Shown piece after piece: positions 20,701 to 27,021 of a stretch of DNA of 38,049 bases; position 1 is the first letter of the stretch, and every line of letters starts with the position of its first letter. The DNA is from a virus: the IMG/VR virus record IMGVR_UViG_3300030328_005296, positions 1 to 38,049 of that record; one strand, given 5' to 3'. Position numbers and translations under genes: made by a program. A model generated the notes under the pieces. The model saw nothing but the letters and a program-made list of their open reading frames with translations. It did no database searches and had not been told where the DNA came from.

Positions 20701-20905
20701 TGTAAGTGGATCAGATCAATTTGCACTGACAGGCTCAGCTTCAGATTTTACAGGTTCTGGAGATACTTATACTGGTTCATTTAGTAGTATTGAGTTAGCA
20801 ACAACCCCAGGTATTTTATACCCGGACTATCCAACAGAATACTTAATTAATAGTGCTTCTACGATAGTAAATAATTTAATTTCTAAAGGAATAATAGAAT
20901 CTTAA
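11789..20905 (+). CDS. Giant baseplate/tail structural protein (3038 residues)
   Basis: A single open frame of 9.1 kb following gp25-gp6, in the position occupied by large wedge/fibre-anchor proteins of T4-like phages. In order: a beta-rich N-terminal domain (1-230); a helical region (about 270-540) with YLLYAIPEYLRED and YDNVWLYTKDIANKFN; a conserved block NIPYLLKTKGTIATIRALI (about 555-575) and SYGIPDTILRVSEFG; a LamG/concanavalin-like sandwich (about 648-845) with EYRFWNQQISESNF; another conserved block DVTDFIRLIKFFDNSLFKMI (about 1038-1057); then over 1,200 residues of Ser/Thr/Gly/Asn-rich beta repeats with many SGS motifs; and a distinct C-terminal module from about 2310 (DDCQPLINNYN). 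Likely an elongated baseplate-fibre protein. It is far larger than T4 gp7, and equivalence is inferred from position only. Confidence 0.75.
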   Translation: MEEELDIIVNPIDPVSFELQNYSPADEKLIASSNLDTSFSDDTDYIEFYIYDQNGNFIYPRDTIQLRDYTVRDGDVLLNPSDNLSNLGFDIGTFNIVYNFYRKRLSSDSFNQYFISEISSDRKEIRLDSNIIENGEIIASTEDFIQYRDDAPYFVDFYLNFGENNTIIANNIRLEQDETDDPTILIKLYEPLPGDIDVKAELWVGEVISTPQAYQVTFPVDEQVEDDFTYLQGPNYSLEVRQETATSGQAFSFDALLSSNVTSSINQIKSLLNEKDINININYENYGNFVNMSSAKSRLENFSYKVGLIQSCSNQISSFLETVDQTSNTVDTKFYSSSQAVLTSQINEIIENFDGYEYFLYFNSGSLYSWPKETTTPPYVLANSGSAKAKTWLGSTDPSSAYFGGQLTSASNYDDNNPDYLLYAIPEYLREDVQNAGYELFVDMVGQYYDNVWLYTKDIANKFNADNRLDYGISKDLVADAIKDFGLKLYANNFNTDDLFTAFLGLTPSGSTFPVTNITGSISGSLGVTGYEYITAEVSASNDIVSLNDTQKQVYKRIYHNIPYLLKTKGTIATIRALITSYGIPDTILRVSEFGSKDRNESQDYDLKQDVFNYMMDTRPDANSCLTSSFNLSTNFGGGTVGVNGNIHSLQLRFKPASIPTASANVASSDIRYSQSLWVSKKGSDITGSLLVLEYTGSGFTSGSYSGSVPNAYDNYGTLKWVPSAQENPALSASIYLPFFNGDWWSAQINFTDETGTGALVTSSLFAANQINGKVGWTGSDTVLGHDTRDWNRSINAFLNTSSNLIHSGKTYQPFSGSYQEYRFWNQQISESNFHDYTVNPFSNEGNGVNSTPNQLAFRADLGTQIDTGSNTSIHPRITGSAVQITASFKDGNSDFKIENPTFKVNVEDIFQDQVPAGIKNRITNKIQIEKHLIAEEPYGFQTPTSSMATTASSDNTTLSGLRSIETISFQSQSYTPSVNYLEVGFSPSNQINDDINAQIGYFNLGDYIGDPREVSSSSYTYPTLDILRDAYFEKYIKGYDVTDFIRLIKFFDNSLFKMIKDYIPARTSLASGVVIKQHLLERNRQRPAQVTSSFQQYSGSVKPFPKDYNTGSSDQPQYATSGSAIYKFTGGPGGSFNRYNGLQSYYYTFSNLSGSINVLNFNDSATNNMVGVDTDDNDAFPANLVTNCCGTFPIEVGSFTGAEGYPLTSNFSINVMQSSMPGYQSGSVGQFPNYQVGDFISIAATDIGGDSGFFTSFITQRMLITTMSSTPTNQFFLTQSWSESVDNSVLNSTYFNQSSSQWISGSFKGGKHYPYSNYLHSDQSEFYNGIFSGSNLIVTTQSLNSMCDAYLNISDTPVQYYPIFFSFTDTLQSTITRDTFFDVTNVPPAGYAWIASEQTDDPISGIQQVVAIKFSDFDVNGNEVVNYLDDFADLRILFSDSNLPYSSSAAKYIITGRTIYADHAICNVSLDEGNNIYETVAGVTYYPITSSQDGGSMNWSFQGATKAKTGAGISQSSDLIQLNTFTNYTTTGQQQVVFVFNGDEDGTAGAFVDPLGFSNTGSKSIKTDVILSSGSEYFNNAAFVPSYTPNIPLLFSASLIYSSSYCPSCSTNITALGIYHSGSSYEGGGLTDQNFEIGTGGVNAASGFYINDNSGAGFSSAALAAAASTPIEANHDTIIYFDNGGNSAAQITNGDSIYSNTSLSTEASLTTTKYYKASNGDETEWITFQAIINLFTGTTVTNVAWASPNGSGTKVAAAGFTQTLAGGATKFQPSPRTIDLVSTEVFYTPYDPQIPGGAGVASGSLGGHPKLRAGGTASLDFRFPTLTLDGTPPTLLPPVVEMRPLSGSTTNSNNTGYSASFSSFGGAFGYTGSSLTSNSDNGGYLINWGQAATTVAIDTAQTVTDIIQFHVVSSYEVRSENSNENFTASIWRQTLDAGDGSVKALGQLPGTEINASSGIASLSSFSLVSFTSSVSPDTDTRDFLFLRIEAPNNFKYYINQFQHSVTMDYYGSDSINYQNYNFFTPFSTAAGYQGSSTVLQQYTSSTVSSGDRYNQAQVDIYLKVTGSYGERIITSSIYDSTTRPNEGFSGSIYPGVEMSFAGSPLLGINNTAITTSNTQSTINHPDDMYFIEYSMSNFVGGVINGVAQTSQEIEFVTSNNDASLVITQSANINSGTEYNVTGSVRILKSNRSDIVDNGDFDAGIYTTPGEVIVNMPFVIPTSSAATRVTVSGSYAGGFLPNDCFRFAVGRAAANVGSGFVVTNITCSFSPSQSIWAPLATPSALNNYDVPAVTDFIVPTFYGAGVLPFNLADDCQPLINNYNLQRQNSYLMDVDYNNESGPIIPVNQAQILANTAIKAAIPDSNYTMKSCIIPRYLGSKSTSKYLNQWSVGDIGTFGKNPTIELRDAFFGYFNDLDDPYPNINGVTRVNLNYLIDEQGNALPPSLDRLSIDTFESVFPSTTTAKLAVKSGKQAYQPLGNPAVISRLMKFVTPIMYSQNSSNNYTNLIPLSGSGYISRYDNSDEQSQVFGQFMAAGEASIDSTGVLQEVDYWLNPTTVSYGSGSTVSTYSGSNGTPTGSVFYATTPWGTLGSDLANQQIINLETSVVTSYVSETRGTRDELRFNLYCYTGSGDDTQIGFNLISIDAKVYTDTGTVTLIKNVDEYGWFDWEDASRGNDNIVPNANPTSVSQWLYSRVRNNKSDTIDGIQWSIDWEMRRTLFDLGITRTAELRSSQNITGIEWIIKANTGNYTIKVGDKIRWRLAGRFKNASSGFQQGYFFPSTYDGAQTSVKIQGQGAYDWMLENANKAEAPYWVYTGSAGGYSSVISQSVLVMSSSNMNEAYGNGFQQGIVEYFPGPSEYFPGGVEPEGTNFEQIYLPLELQEGDEIRFGNNESFTYKILEVFAPQENIEKSSTYTSGKARLKIRVDGQIPTSVNKDFFLVRRPVVNPNSLYLETPFPYGALASASISKRIVSGSDQFALTGSASDFTGSGDTYTGSFSSIELATTPGILYPDYPTEYLINSASTIVNNLISKGIIES

Positions 20906-20913
20906 AAAGATGA

Positions 20914-20947
20914 TATATTTATAACATATAACAATATTTATATAAAA
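20914..20947 (+). promoter_or_regulatory. Tandem late-promoter-like elements
   Basis: Two copies of the late-type core occur in the 50-nt gap after the giant gene: TATATTTATAA at 20914-20924 and AATATTTATATAA at 20933-20945. The second begins 21 nt before the ATG at 20956, the usual spacing. Neither has a -33 box. Duplication may strengthen expression of the downstream fibre or tail genes. Confidence 0.55.
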
Positions 20948-20955
20948 ACAATACA

Positions 20956-21627
20956 ATGGGATACTTAAATAATGCTGTAATAACAGTTGATGCTATTTTA
21001 ACTACTAAAGGAAGAGAGTTATTAGCACGAAATGATGGTTCTTTTGTTATCACACAATTTGCATTATCAGATGATGAAATAGATTATACACTGTATAATC
21101 CCAATCACCCATCAGGTTCTGCTTATTATGGTGAAGCGATAGATAACATGCCACTTTTAGAAGCCTTTCCAAGTGAGCTTCAAATAATGAAATATAAACT
21201 AACAACATTACCTAGAGGTACAGCTAAATTACCTGTACTTGATTTAGGTTATGCTGCTATAACAATGAAACAAGGTGCTCAGTTAGCAATTACACCTCAA
21301 ACCTTAAATTACTTAGGTAATGAACAAACTTTTGAAACAAGTGGATATAGTGCAACTATAGGTGATGTAAGATTAACAAGTACATTTGCGGGGTCTGGTA
21401 TTCAATCCGATGCTGCAATTACTGCTAACCAAAATGCCACAGAAACTATTGGTACTAGTGTTTCTAAAACTGTTATCGGTACACAAATAAATTTAACAGC
21501 AACAACTGTTAATACATTATTTGGTTCAAATTCTCAATTAAGAACAACTTTAACTGTAGTTGGTTTAGATAGTGGTGCAAGATTAACAATTCCAGTAACA
21601 ATAACTAAACAATCACTAACAACATAA
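20956..21627 (+). CDS. Conserved phage tail/fibre-associated structural protein
   Basis: A 223-residue protein. The N-terminal block (VDAILTTKGRELLARNDG, ITQFALSDDEIDYTLYNP, YYGEAIDNMPLLEAFPSE) is one I recognise as conserved in structural proteins of large environmental phages, though I cannot name the family. It is followed by a beta-rich region (GYAAITMKQGAQLAITPQTL) and a Thr/Ala/Gly-rich C-terminal strand repeat. No enzyme motif. It heads a unit behind tandem late promoters, with two paralogous structural genes after it, so a baseplate periphery or fibre-connector role is likely but inferred. Confidence 0.65.
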   Translation: MGYLNNAVITVDAILTTKGRELLARNDGSFVITQFALSDDEIDYTLYNPNHPSGSAYYGEAIDNMPLLEAFPSELQIMKYKLTTLPRGTAKLPVLDLGYAAITMKQGAQLAITPQTLNYLGNEQTFETSGYSATIGDVRLTSTFAGSGIQSDAAITANQNATETIGTSVSKTVIGTQINLTATTVNTLFGSNSQLRTTLTVVGLDSGARLTIPVTITKQSLTT

Positions 21628-21633
21628 TAAGAT

Positions 21634-22713
21634 ATGGCTTTTAAAAGACTAGACCCAGAAGATTTTGTAGTAAGTGCTGACTCAGTAACTTCTACAGTAT
21701 GGAGTAATAATACACCTTCACTTAATGTTTATAATCAAGGTAATGCGAATTTTACTTCTTCAGTACAAAGAGAAGGTTCATCTGGCCCTTATTATTTAAG
21801 TGTTTACCAAACAGCTTCTACAGATGATACAGCAGCTGTTCAATTCCAAATTGCTTATGCAAATAAAAATGGTGGTGGAGGAGTTAACTTTGACTCCGCA
21901 GTAGCTAATGTTTCTGCTACAACAACAATTTACGGACAATATAGAACTTTAGTTTTAGAAGATGAAAATTCATCTTTTGTATGGGGTACTTCATTTACTG
22001 GAAGTGCCGATAATGATTTTTATGTTATTAGTATCGAAAGAGCAAGATATAAAGAATCATTATTACCTGGTTCATTAAATTTAGTTTTATCAAGTAGTAA
22101 TACAGTTGCTACATATAATAAAATAGAATTAACGGATAATTCAAATATGGTAACTCTACCAACTTATTATGGTACAATGAGAGCTTACCAATTAATTTCA
22201 GGTTCAGATGGTACTTCATATGATGGAGGAACAGGTTACACTGCAGCCTCTGGTTCTTATGGTTTAGTTCTACCAGATATCTCAACAATATTATTAAATG
22301 CGGCTGCATTAAATGATAATACAGCAACTGGTGGAGGTATAAATTTAGTAACAAATTCAGGATCAGATACATTTGGTAATAACCCAACAAAACTATTTAA
22401 TCATATATCAGGTTCAGTTGGAGATGCAAGTGGTAATATTTTTATGTTAAATTCACAAGAAACTATATCATCAGACTATGTGTTTGTTAGATCAAGAAAT
22501 AGTGAATTTAACTATACAGAAAATCCATCATTTATATCAGGTTCATCTGGTGAAGTAATTTATACTTATTTTATTAATAACCCACAAACTTATCCAACAA
22601 CAGTAGGTTTATATAATGATAGTAATGATTTATTAGCTGTAGCAAAATTATCAAAACCAATACAAAAAGATTTTACAAAAGAAGCTCTAATTAGAGTGAA
22701 ACTAGATTTCTAA
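21634..22713 (+). CDS. Structural protein, paralogue A
   Basis: A 359-residue beta-rich, Ser/Asn/Thr-rich protein. It starts MAFKRLDPEDFVVSADSVT and ends with a conserved module: FNYTENPSFISG, then TTVGLYNDSNDLLAVAKLSKPIQ and a closing IRVKLDF. The same order appears in the next gene, so the two are diverged tandem duplicates. Short strands with SGS turns and no Cys clusters or catalytic motif indicate a virion protein, perhaps a fibre or baseplate edge component. It begins 6 nt after the upstream stop. Confidence 0.65.
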   Translation: MAFKRLDPEDFVVSADSVTSTVWSNNTPSLNVYNQGNANFTSSVQREGSSGPYYLSVYQTASTDDTAAVQFQIAYANKNGGGGVNFDSAVANVSATTTIYGQYRTLVLEDENSSFVWGTSFTGSADNDFYVISIERARYKESLLPGSLNLVLSSSNTVATYNKIELTDNSNMVTLPTYYGTMRAYQLISGSDGTSYDGGTGYTAASGSYGLVLPDISTILLNAAALNDNTATGGGINLVTNSGSDTFGNNPTKLFNHISGSVGDASGNIFMLNSQETISSDYVFVRSRNSEFNYTENPSFISGSSGEVIYTYFINNPQTYPTTVGLYNDSNDLLAVAKLSKPIQKDFTKEALIRVKLDF

Positions 22714-22718
22714 AATGA

Positions 22719-23735
22719 ATGAGCGCTTACAAACAATTCAATGCACAGGACTTAATAGTATCTCCGTTTGAGGTAAATAAAAACTTTGATTTTTATGGGC
22801 TAACGTTTAGTAGCATGCCTCAAAACGTAAATTTAACAGGTTCTAATGTTGGTATTGATAGATTTTTTGGTTATAAAGGAGATTATCTTATCTCTTCAAG
22901 TATAACAACAGGTAATATAAATTCAATATCAGTACCTTTAGTTTACGATTCTGTACAACAACTATACTATTCAAATTATATATCAGGTAGTAGTGGCTTT
23001 ACTGGTGATGCTTATACAAGTAGTATTATACTAGGAGCAGATGAAGCCGGTAATCGTATAATTGGTGGTGTTCAACAAACGAATTATGATAATTATGACC
23101 AAACAACTCTTTGGCCTAATAGACAATTCCCAACAGGAAGCTCTACAGTAAACCCACAAGTTGTAGTAATATCAATTCCTTCAAAACTTTTTGGAGATTA
23201 TATCCAACCAGAATCCTTTATATTTAGGTCAGGATCTAATATTTACAAAGATGACGGAGAAGGAAGACTAATGTTTAAAGATGCTAGTTCAACTTACAGT
23301 TATACAGATAGCTATGGTAATGGAGTAGGTAATATTATATACGATCATGGTATTGCTATTTTAGCAGGAGTTGGCGAAAGTTGGGCAACTTCAGTTATTG
23401 ATATTACTTGTTCATTTTCAAGTTCCTATAAAATTTTCGAAACACAATATAAAGCTACAGTTTTTGAAGATGAATTTAATTATTCATTAAACCCAAGCAT
23501 TGTAACAGGAAGTGCCATCCCTACAGTATTTTCGGGAAGTGATGTAGATTATCAAAATACTGCTTCAATAGGTCAACCTTTGGATTTTGCGACAGGTTCT
23601 TATTTTACTCCTTATATTACAACAGTTGGTTTATATAATGAAAACTATCAATTATTAGCTGTAGGTAAATTATCTGAACCTTTACAATCATCTTTAGTGA
23701 CTGATACAACAATATTAGTAAATATAGATAGATAA
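22719..23735 (+). CDS. Structural protein, paralogue B
   Basis: A 338-residue protein sharing with its upstream neighbour the N-terminal pattern (YKQFNAQDLIVSPFEV against FKRLDPEDFVVSADSV) and the C-terminal module (FNYSLNPSIVTG; TTVGLYNENYQLLAVGKLSEPLQ; ending ILVNIDR). The central parts have diverged, which suggests duplication followed by specialisation of the exposed middle. An overlapping out-of-frame ATG at 22715 is not used; the ATG at 22719 opens the conserved N-terminus. This is the last gene of the tail block, followed by a host-type promoter. Confidence 0.65.
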   Translation: MSAYKQFNAQDLIVSPFEVNKNFDFYGLTFSSMPQNVNLTGSNVGIDRFFGYKGDYLISSSITTGNINSISVPLVYDSVQQLYYSNYISGSSGFTGDAYTSSIILGADEAGNRIIGGVQQTNYDNYDQTTLWPNRQFPTGSSTVNPQVVVISIPSKLFGDYIQPESFIFRSGSNIYKDDGEGRLMFKDASSTYSYTDSYGNGVGNIIYDHGIAILAGVGESWATSVIDITCSFSSSYKIFETQYKATVFEDEFNYSLNPSIVTGSAIPTVFSGSDVDYQNTASIGQPLDFATGSYFTPYITTVGLYNENYQLLAVGKLSEPLQSSLVTDTTILVNIDR

Positions 23736-23741
23736 AATTGC

Positions 23742-23772
23742 TTGTCTGTTTAAAATTTTTTAGTTATATTTA
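23742..23772 (+). promoter_or_regulatory. Bacteroidota-type promoter before the replication genes
   Basis: TTG at 23742-23744 and TATATTTA at 23765-23772 are 20 nt apart. Predicted transcription starts near 23779, giving a leader of about 12 nt before the ATG at 23791. The -7 region continues into TATC rather than the TAATAA of the late class, so this is more likely an early/middle promoter for the endonuclease-primase-nuclease unit. Confidence 0.6.
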
Positions 23773-23790
23773 TCATTAAACAATTACTCT

Positions 23791-24273
23791 ATGAGTTGGA
23801 CCTATAAAACAAATAAAATAGGCGACGTTACTCAATTTCCTGAAAACACTTTTGGCTTTGTATATTTAATTACACATAAACCAACCAATAAGTCTTACAT
23901 TGGTAAAAAAGTATTATATTATACTAGAAAACAAAAAATAGGCAAAAGAGAACTTCAAAGATTAGAAAAAGCAGTAGGTCGTCGTCCCTCATATAAATTA
24001 GTAGTTAAAGAATCAGATTGGTTAAATTATTATGGTTCTCAAAAAGAAATTAAAAATCTATTATTAGAAGGAAAAAAAGATGAGTTTGAACGTACTATTT
24101 TAAAATTATCTCCTAATAAAAAGTTATTGACATATTATGAAGTAAAATTCCAAATGATCTACCAAGTATTAGAAAAACCAGATGAGTTTTTTAATGATAA
24201 TATTTTAGGTAAATTTTTTTCAAAAGATTTTATTGATATAAAATTTGAAGATTTTTTGGATTTCGAAGAATAA
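23791..24273 (+). CDS. GIY-YIG endonuclease-like protein
   Basis: A 160-residue protein with the GIY-YIG layout: VYL at 24-26 and YIG at 36-38 within FGFVYLITHKPTNKSYIGKK, then a Lys/Arg-rich insert and an aromatic strand (SDWLNYYGSQKEIKNLL) typical of phage GIY-YIG proteins related to Seg-type homing endonucleases. The C-terminal half is helical and acidic at its end. No separate DNA-binding repeat is visible. It would cut DNA in the host cytoplasm, as a mobile homing enzyme or a repair/recombination nuclease. Co-transcription with primase and a RecB-like nuclease favours the second, but this is not settled. Confidence 0.75.
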   Translation: MSWTYKTNKIGDVTQFPENTFGFVYLITHKPTNKSYIGKKVLYYTRKQKIGKRELQRLEKAVGRRPSYKLVVKESDWLNYYGSQKEIKNLLLEGKKDEFERTILKLSPNKKLLTYYEVKFQMIYQVLEKPDEFFNDNILGKFFSKDFIDIKFEDFLDFEE

Positions 24274-24291
24274 TATTGTATATTGTAATTT

Positions 24292-25221
24292 ATGGTTAAT
24301 CATTTATTGGTCTCCTTAGTAAATTCCGTATTAGGTTCAGGCAAAGCTACTGCTCGAAATAATTATGCTTACCATTGTCCTTTTTGTCACCACCATAAAC
24401 CGAAATTAGAAGTTAATTTAACAGAAAACCGTGAAGGTAAAAATCCTTGGCATTGTTGGGCATGTGATGTAAGAGGCACAACTATATATTCTCTATTTAA
24501 ACAACTTAAATCATCTCCAGAAAAATTTACGGAATTAAAATCTTTAGTAAAGACTTCTAAATCTATTAAAGATACTAAAGTAGTATCAAGTATATCATTA
24601 CCCTCCGAGTTTATTCGTCTAGATACCGTTGATTCAAGCGATATAATGGCAAGACACGCTACTGCGTACCTAAAAAGGAGAAACGTTGGTAAATACGATA
24701 TACTTAAGTATGACATAGGTTATTGTAAAGAAGGATTATATAAAAATATGATCATAATACCAACTTATAATAAAGATGGACAATTAAATTATTTTACTGC
24801 TCGTAGTTTTGAAAAAGAACCATATGTAAAATATAGAAATCCATCAGTAAGTAGAGATATTATTCCTAATGAACATCTAATTAACTGGAATGTACCTGTA
24901 GTTTTATGTGAAGGTTTATTTGATGCCATAGCTATAAAAAGAAACGCAATTCCTTTATTAGGGAAAAATATACAAAGTAGTTTAATGAAAAAATTAGTTA
25001 CTTCTGTAGTAAATAAAATTTATATTGCATTAGATAGGGATGCAATTAAACAAGCTTTAAAATTCTGCGAAAAGTTAATGGCAGAAGGTAAAGAAGTCTA
25101 TCTTGTAGATTTACAGGATAAGGATCCGAGTGAAATGGGTTTTAAAAATTTCACAAAACTGATACAAAAAACAGTACCATTGACCTATTATGACTTAATG
25201 GAACAAAAACTATCTATATGA
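24292..25221 (+). CDS. DNA primase (zinc finger + TOPRIM)
   Basis: A 309-residue primase that would make RNA primers at the phage fork. The N-terminal zinc site is C29-x2-C32 (HCPFCHHHK) with C55-x2-C58 (HCWAC). A middle domain contains NMIIIPTYNKDGQLNYFTARSF. The TOPRIM core shows Glu207 (VVLCEGLFDA), the Asp248-x-Asp250 pair (IALDRDA) and a later acidic DLQDKDPSE near 273-281. It is about the size of T4 gp61, with no helicase fused. The start ATG lies 18 nt after the endonuclease stop, and its end overlaps the next gene (ATGATT, 4 nt). Confidence 0.9.
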   Translation: MVNHLLVSLVNSVLGSGKATARNNYAYHCPFCHHHKPKLEVNLTENREGKNPWHCWACDVRGTTIYSLFKQLKSSPEKFTELKSLVKTSKSIKDTKVVSSISLPSEFIRLDTVDSSDIMARHATAYLKRRNVGKYDILKYDIGYCKEGLYKNMIIIPTYNKDGQLNYFTARSFEKEPYVKYRNPSVSRDIIPNEHLINWNVPVVLCEGLFDAIAIKRNAIPLLGKNIQSSLMKKLVTSVVNKIYIALDRDAIKQALKFCEKLMAEGKEVYLVDLQDKDPSEMGFKNFTKLIQKTVPLTYYDLMEQKLSI

Positions 25222-25985
25222 TTAAAAAAACATATAATAGGATAATTGAATTATCTGATGACCACAAACAAATTACTTTACCTGATTCTAGATATTATAG
25301 AAGAAATGGTGAATATTACCCTTCAGTAACTTATGTCTTAAACTCTTACCCTAAAGGTAAACATTTTCAAGACTGGCTTAAAAAAGTTGGCTATAGTGCT
25401 GATTGGATTGTCAAAAAAGCATCTGAAGAAGGAACCGCTACTCATTTACTTATTGAAAAATATTTTAAAGGAAAAGAAATTAATTATCTTAATGAACATG
25501 GTTACCCTAAGATGGATCCTTTAGTATGGCAAATGTTTTTACGTTTTGTTGACTTTTGGGAAACATATAAACCAACTTTAATTGAAACCGAAGTACATTT
25601 ATTCTCTGATGAATTAAAAGTTGCAGGTACTTGTGATTTAGTATGTGAAATTGATGGGAAATTATGGGTCATTGATTTTAAAACTTCTAATCATTTACAA
25701 ACAACTTATGATTTACAAGGTGCTGTTTATACTCAAATGTATAAAGAATGTTTTGGTAAAGAAGCAGATAATGTAGGAGTATTATGGTTAAAGTCAAAAT
25801 CTAGAGGAGTAGACAAATCAGGTAAAAAAATTAAAGGTAAAAAATGGGAAATGCATGAATCACCAAGAACACAAGAAGAAAACCTTGAAATATTTAAATC
25901 TGTAAAACGTTTATTTGATCTTGAAAATCCTAAACATAAACCAGCGACAACTTCCTTTAAAACTACCGTGAAGAGAACCGTGTAA
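25218..25985 (+). CDS. RecB/Cas4-like PD-(D/E)XK nuclease
   Basis: A 255-residue nuclease of the RecB-like PD-(D/E)XK family. Motifs are in the expected order: EGTATHLLIE with His76; a Glu at 125 (ETEVHLFSD); Asp140 (GTCDLV); Asp153-x-Lys155 (VIDFKTS); and the Gln167-x3-Tyr171 motif (LQGAVYTQMY) typical of RecB nucleases. There is no Cys cluster, so no iron-sulfur domain as in Cas4/AddB. The C-terminal 50 residues are Lys-rich. It probably degrades or processes DNA ends during recombination-dependent replication, given coupling to the primase. It ends the unit before a host-type promoter at 25989. Confidence 0.88.
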   Translation: MIKKTYNRIIELSDDHKQITLPDSRYYRRNGEYYPSVTYVLNSYPKGKHFQDWLKKVGYSADWIVKKASEEGTATHLLIEKYFKGKEINYLNEHGYPKMDPLVWQMFLRFVDFWETYKPTLIETEVHLFSDELKVAGTCDLVCEIDGKLWVIDFKTSNHLQTTYDLQGAVYTQMYKECFGKEADNVGVLWLKSKSRGVDKSGKKIKGKKWEMHESPRTQEENLEIFKSVKRLFDLENPKHKPATTSFKTTVKRTV

Positions 25986-25988
25986 AAA

Positions 25989-26020
25989 TTTGGTTACCTG
26001 AGATATTTTTCGTATATTTA
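25989..26020 (+). promoter_or_regulatory. Bacteroidota-type promoter (TTTG - 20 nt - TATATTTA)
   Basis: TTTG at 25989-25992 and TATATTTA at 26013-26020, 20 nt apart, are the best match in the window to the Bacteroidota housekeeping promoter. The expected start near 26027 gives a 12-nt leader before the ATG at 26039. It would drive the overlapping operon from the esterase through the 1120-residue protein and the zinc protein. Confidence 0.75.
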
Positions 26021-26038
26021 CACCGCAAAATTAAGGTT

Positions 26039-26485
26039 ATGAAAAAGATAATATATTTGCATGGTTTAGAAAGCGACCCAGGAGGACCAAAAGTGTCTTT
26101 CTTAGCAGGAAGAGGTACAGTTTATGCACCTGCTATGGATTATAGAACATTAAATTTAAATGAATTTATTCTTACTTTAGGTACGCCTGATTTAATTATT
26201 GGCTCTAGTATGGGTGGTTATGCTGCTGATATTATTGGTTCACATTTAGGGGTTGATGTTTTATTATTTAACCCCGCTTTACATAATAGACCTATAGATC
26301 TAGATTTAGAACTTGGTAATAACAAATATAAAAGAACTATTATTTTAGGTGTTGAAGATATAGTAATTAATGCTGAATTAACTAAAGAATTAGAAAAAAA
26401 CCATGCTGTTATTGAAGAAATAGAAGGTATGGGCCACAGAACACCACTTGATGTGTTTATTAATATGTATAATAAACATGTTTAA
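26039..26485 (+). CDS. YqiA/UPF0227-like alpha/beta-hydrolase
   Basis: A compact 148-residue alpha/beta-hydrolase, like the small YqiA-type esterases. An oxyanion-type strand YLHGLES (6-12) leads. The nucleophile elbow is G55-S56-S57-M58-G59 with Ser57, and the acid and His are Asp107 (LGVEDIV) and His133 (GMGHRTP), so the triad is complete. It should cleave small esters or thioesters in the cytoplasm; the phage substrate is unknown. It lacks the targeting-like N-terminus of the genes that follow. It is the first gene after a strong host-type promoter and precedes the next ATG by 2 nt. Confidence 0.8.
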   Translation: MKKIIYLHGLESDPGGPKVSFLAGRGTVYAPAMDYRTLNLNEFILTLGTPDLIIGSSMGGYAADIIGSHLGVDVLLFNPALHNRPIDLDLELGNNKYKRTIILGVEDIVINAELTKELEKNHAVIEEIEGMGHRTPLDVFINMYNKHV

Positions 26486-26487
26486 TT

Positions 26488-27021
26488 ATGATCAAATTAA
26501 TAGATCTACTTAATGAAATAGAAATACCTAAAAATAATTGGAAACCTATTTCTAAAGATGAATTAAAAGATATTGAAAAAGAAATTTTAGATTTAATTCA
26601 AAATGCTTACGGCCCTATAGGTGGTCATCCTAATTACAAATCAGTAAGTGATTTAGCTGGCTCTGATTATGAAGTAATAGATTTAGATGATGATCCTAAT
26701 TTAGATGCAGTTACAGTAACCAAACAAAGATCAGGTGGTACTAAACATGTAGGTTTAGGTCATGATGGCACCAGTGCAGGTAAAAGAGGAGCTATAGGTT
26801 ATACTATAGACCAACTAAGTAAACCTAGTAATTATATAGAGGCATCTGGAGCTGTAGAAAATATTTTACGTAAAGCAGGTGTAGTACAAGTCACAGACGA
26901 AGAAACAATTCGTAAAGCACTTAAAGGTAAAGAAATAAAAATGTATGACGATGGTTCATATGATAGAGTTTTAGGAGGAAAAAAATATAGAAAAACAATG
27001 TTTGGAAAACCAACAGTATGA
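26488..27021 (+). CDS. Hypothetical protein with capsid-targeting-like N-terminus
   Basis: A 177-residue protein that opens with MIKLIDLLNEIEI, a short amphipathic peptide ending in L-x-E, followed by an alpha/beta body (WKPISKDELKDIEKEILDLI; GPIGGHPNYKSVSDL; VIDLDDDPNLDAVTV; GLGHDGTSAGKRGAIGYTI). The Gly/Lys/Arg-rich GHDGTSAGKRG loop and the preceding strand might suggest an acyltransferase-like fold, but I cannot confirm it. I recall similar sequences in marine T4-like phages, without known function. It overlaps the kinase gene by 4 nt. Confidence 0.6.
   Translation: MIKLIDLLNEIEIPKNNWKPISKDELKDIEKEILDLIQNAYGPIGGHPNYKSVSDLAGSDYEVIDLDDDPNLDAVTVTKQRSGGTKHVGLGHDGTSAGKRGAIGYTIDQLSKPSNYIEASGAVENILRKAGVVQVTDEETIRKALKGKEIKMYDDGSYDRVLGGKKYRKTMFGKPTV

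Noticed and set aside
24255-24285. Possible -33/-7 promoter (TTTG ... TATATTG) before the primase gene
   Set aside because: It lies partly in the preceding coding region, the -7 box is imperfect, and the start would fall on or after the ATG at 24292.
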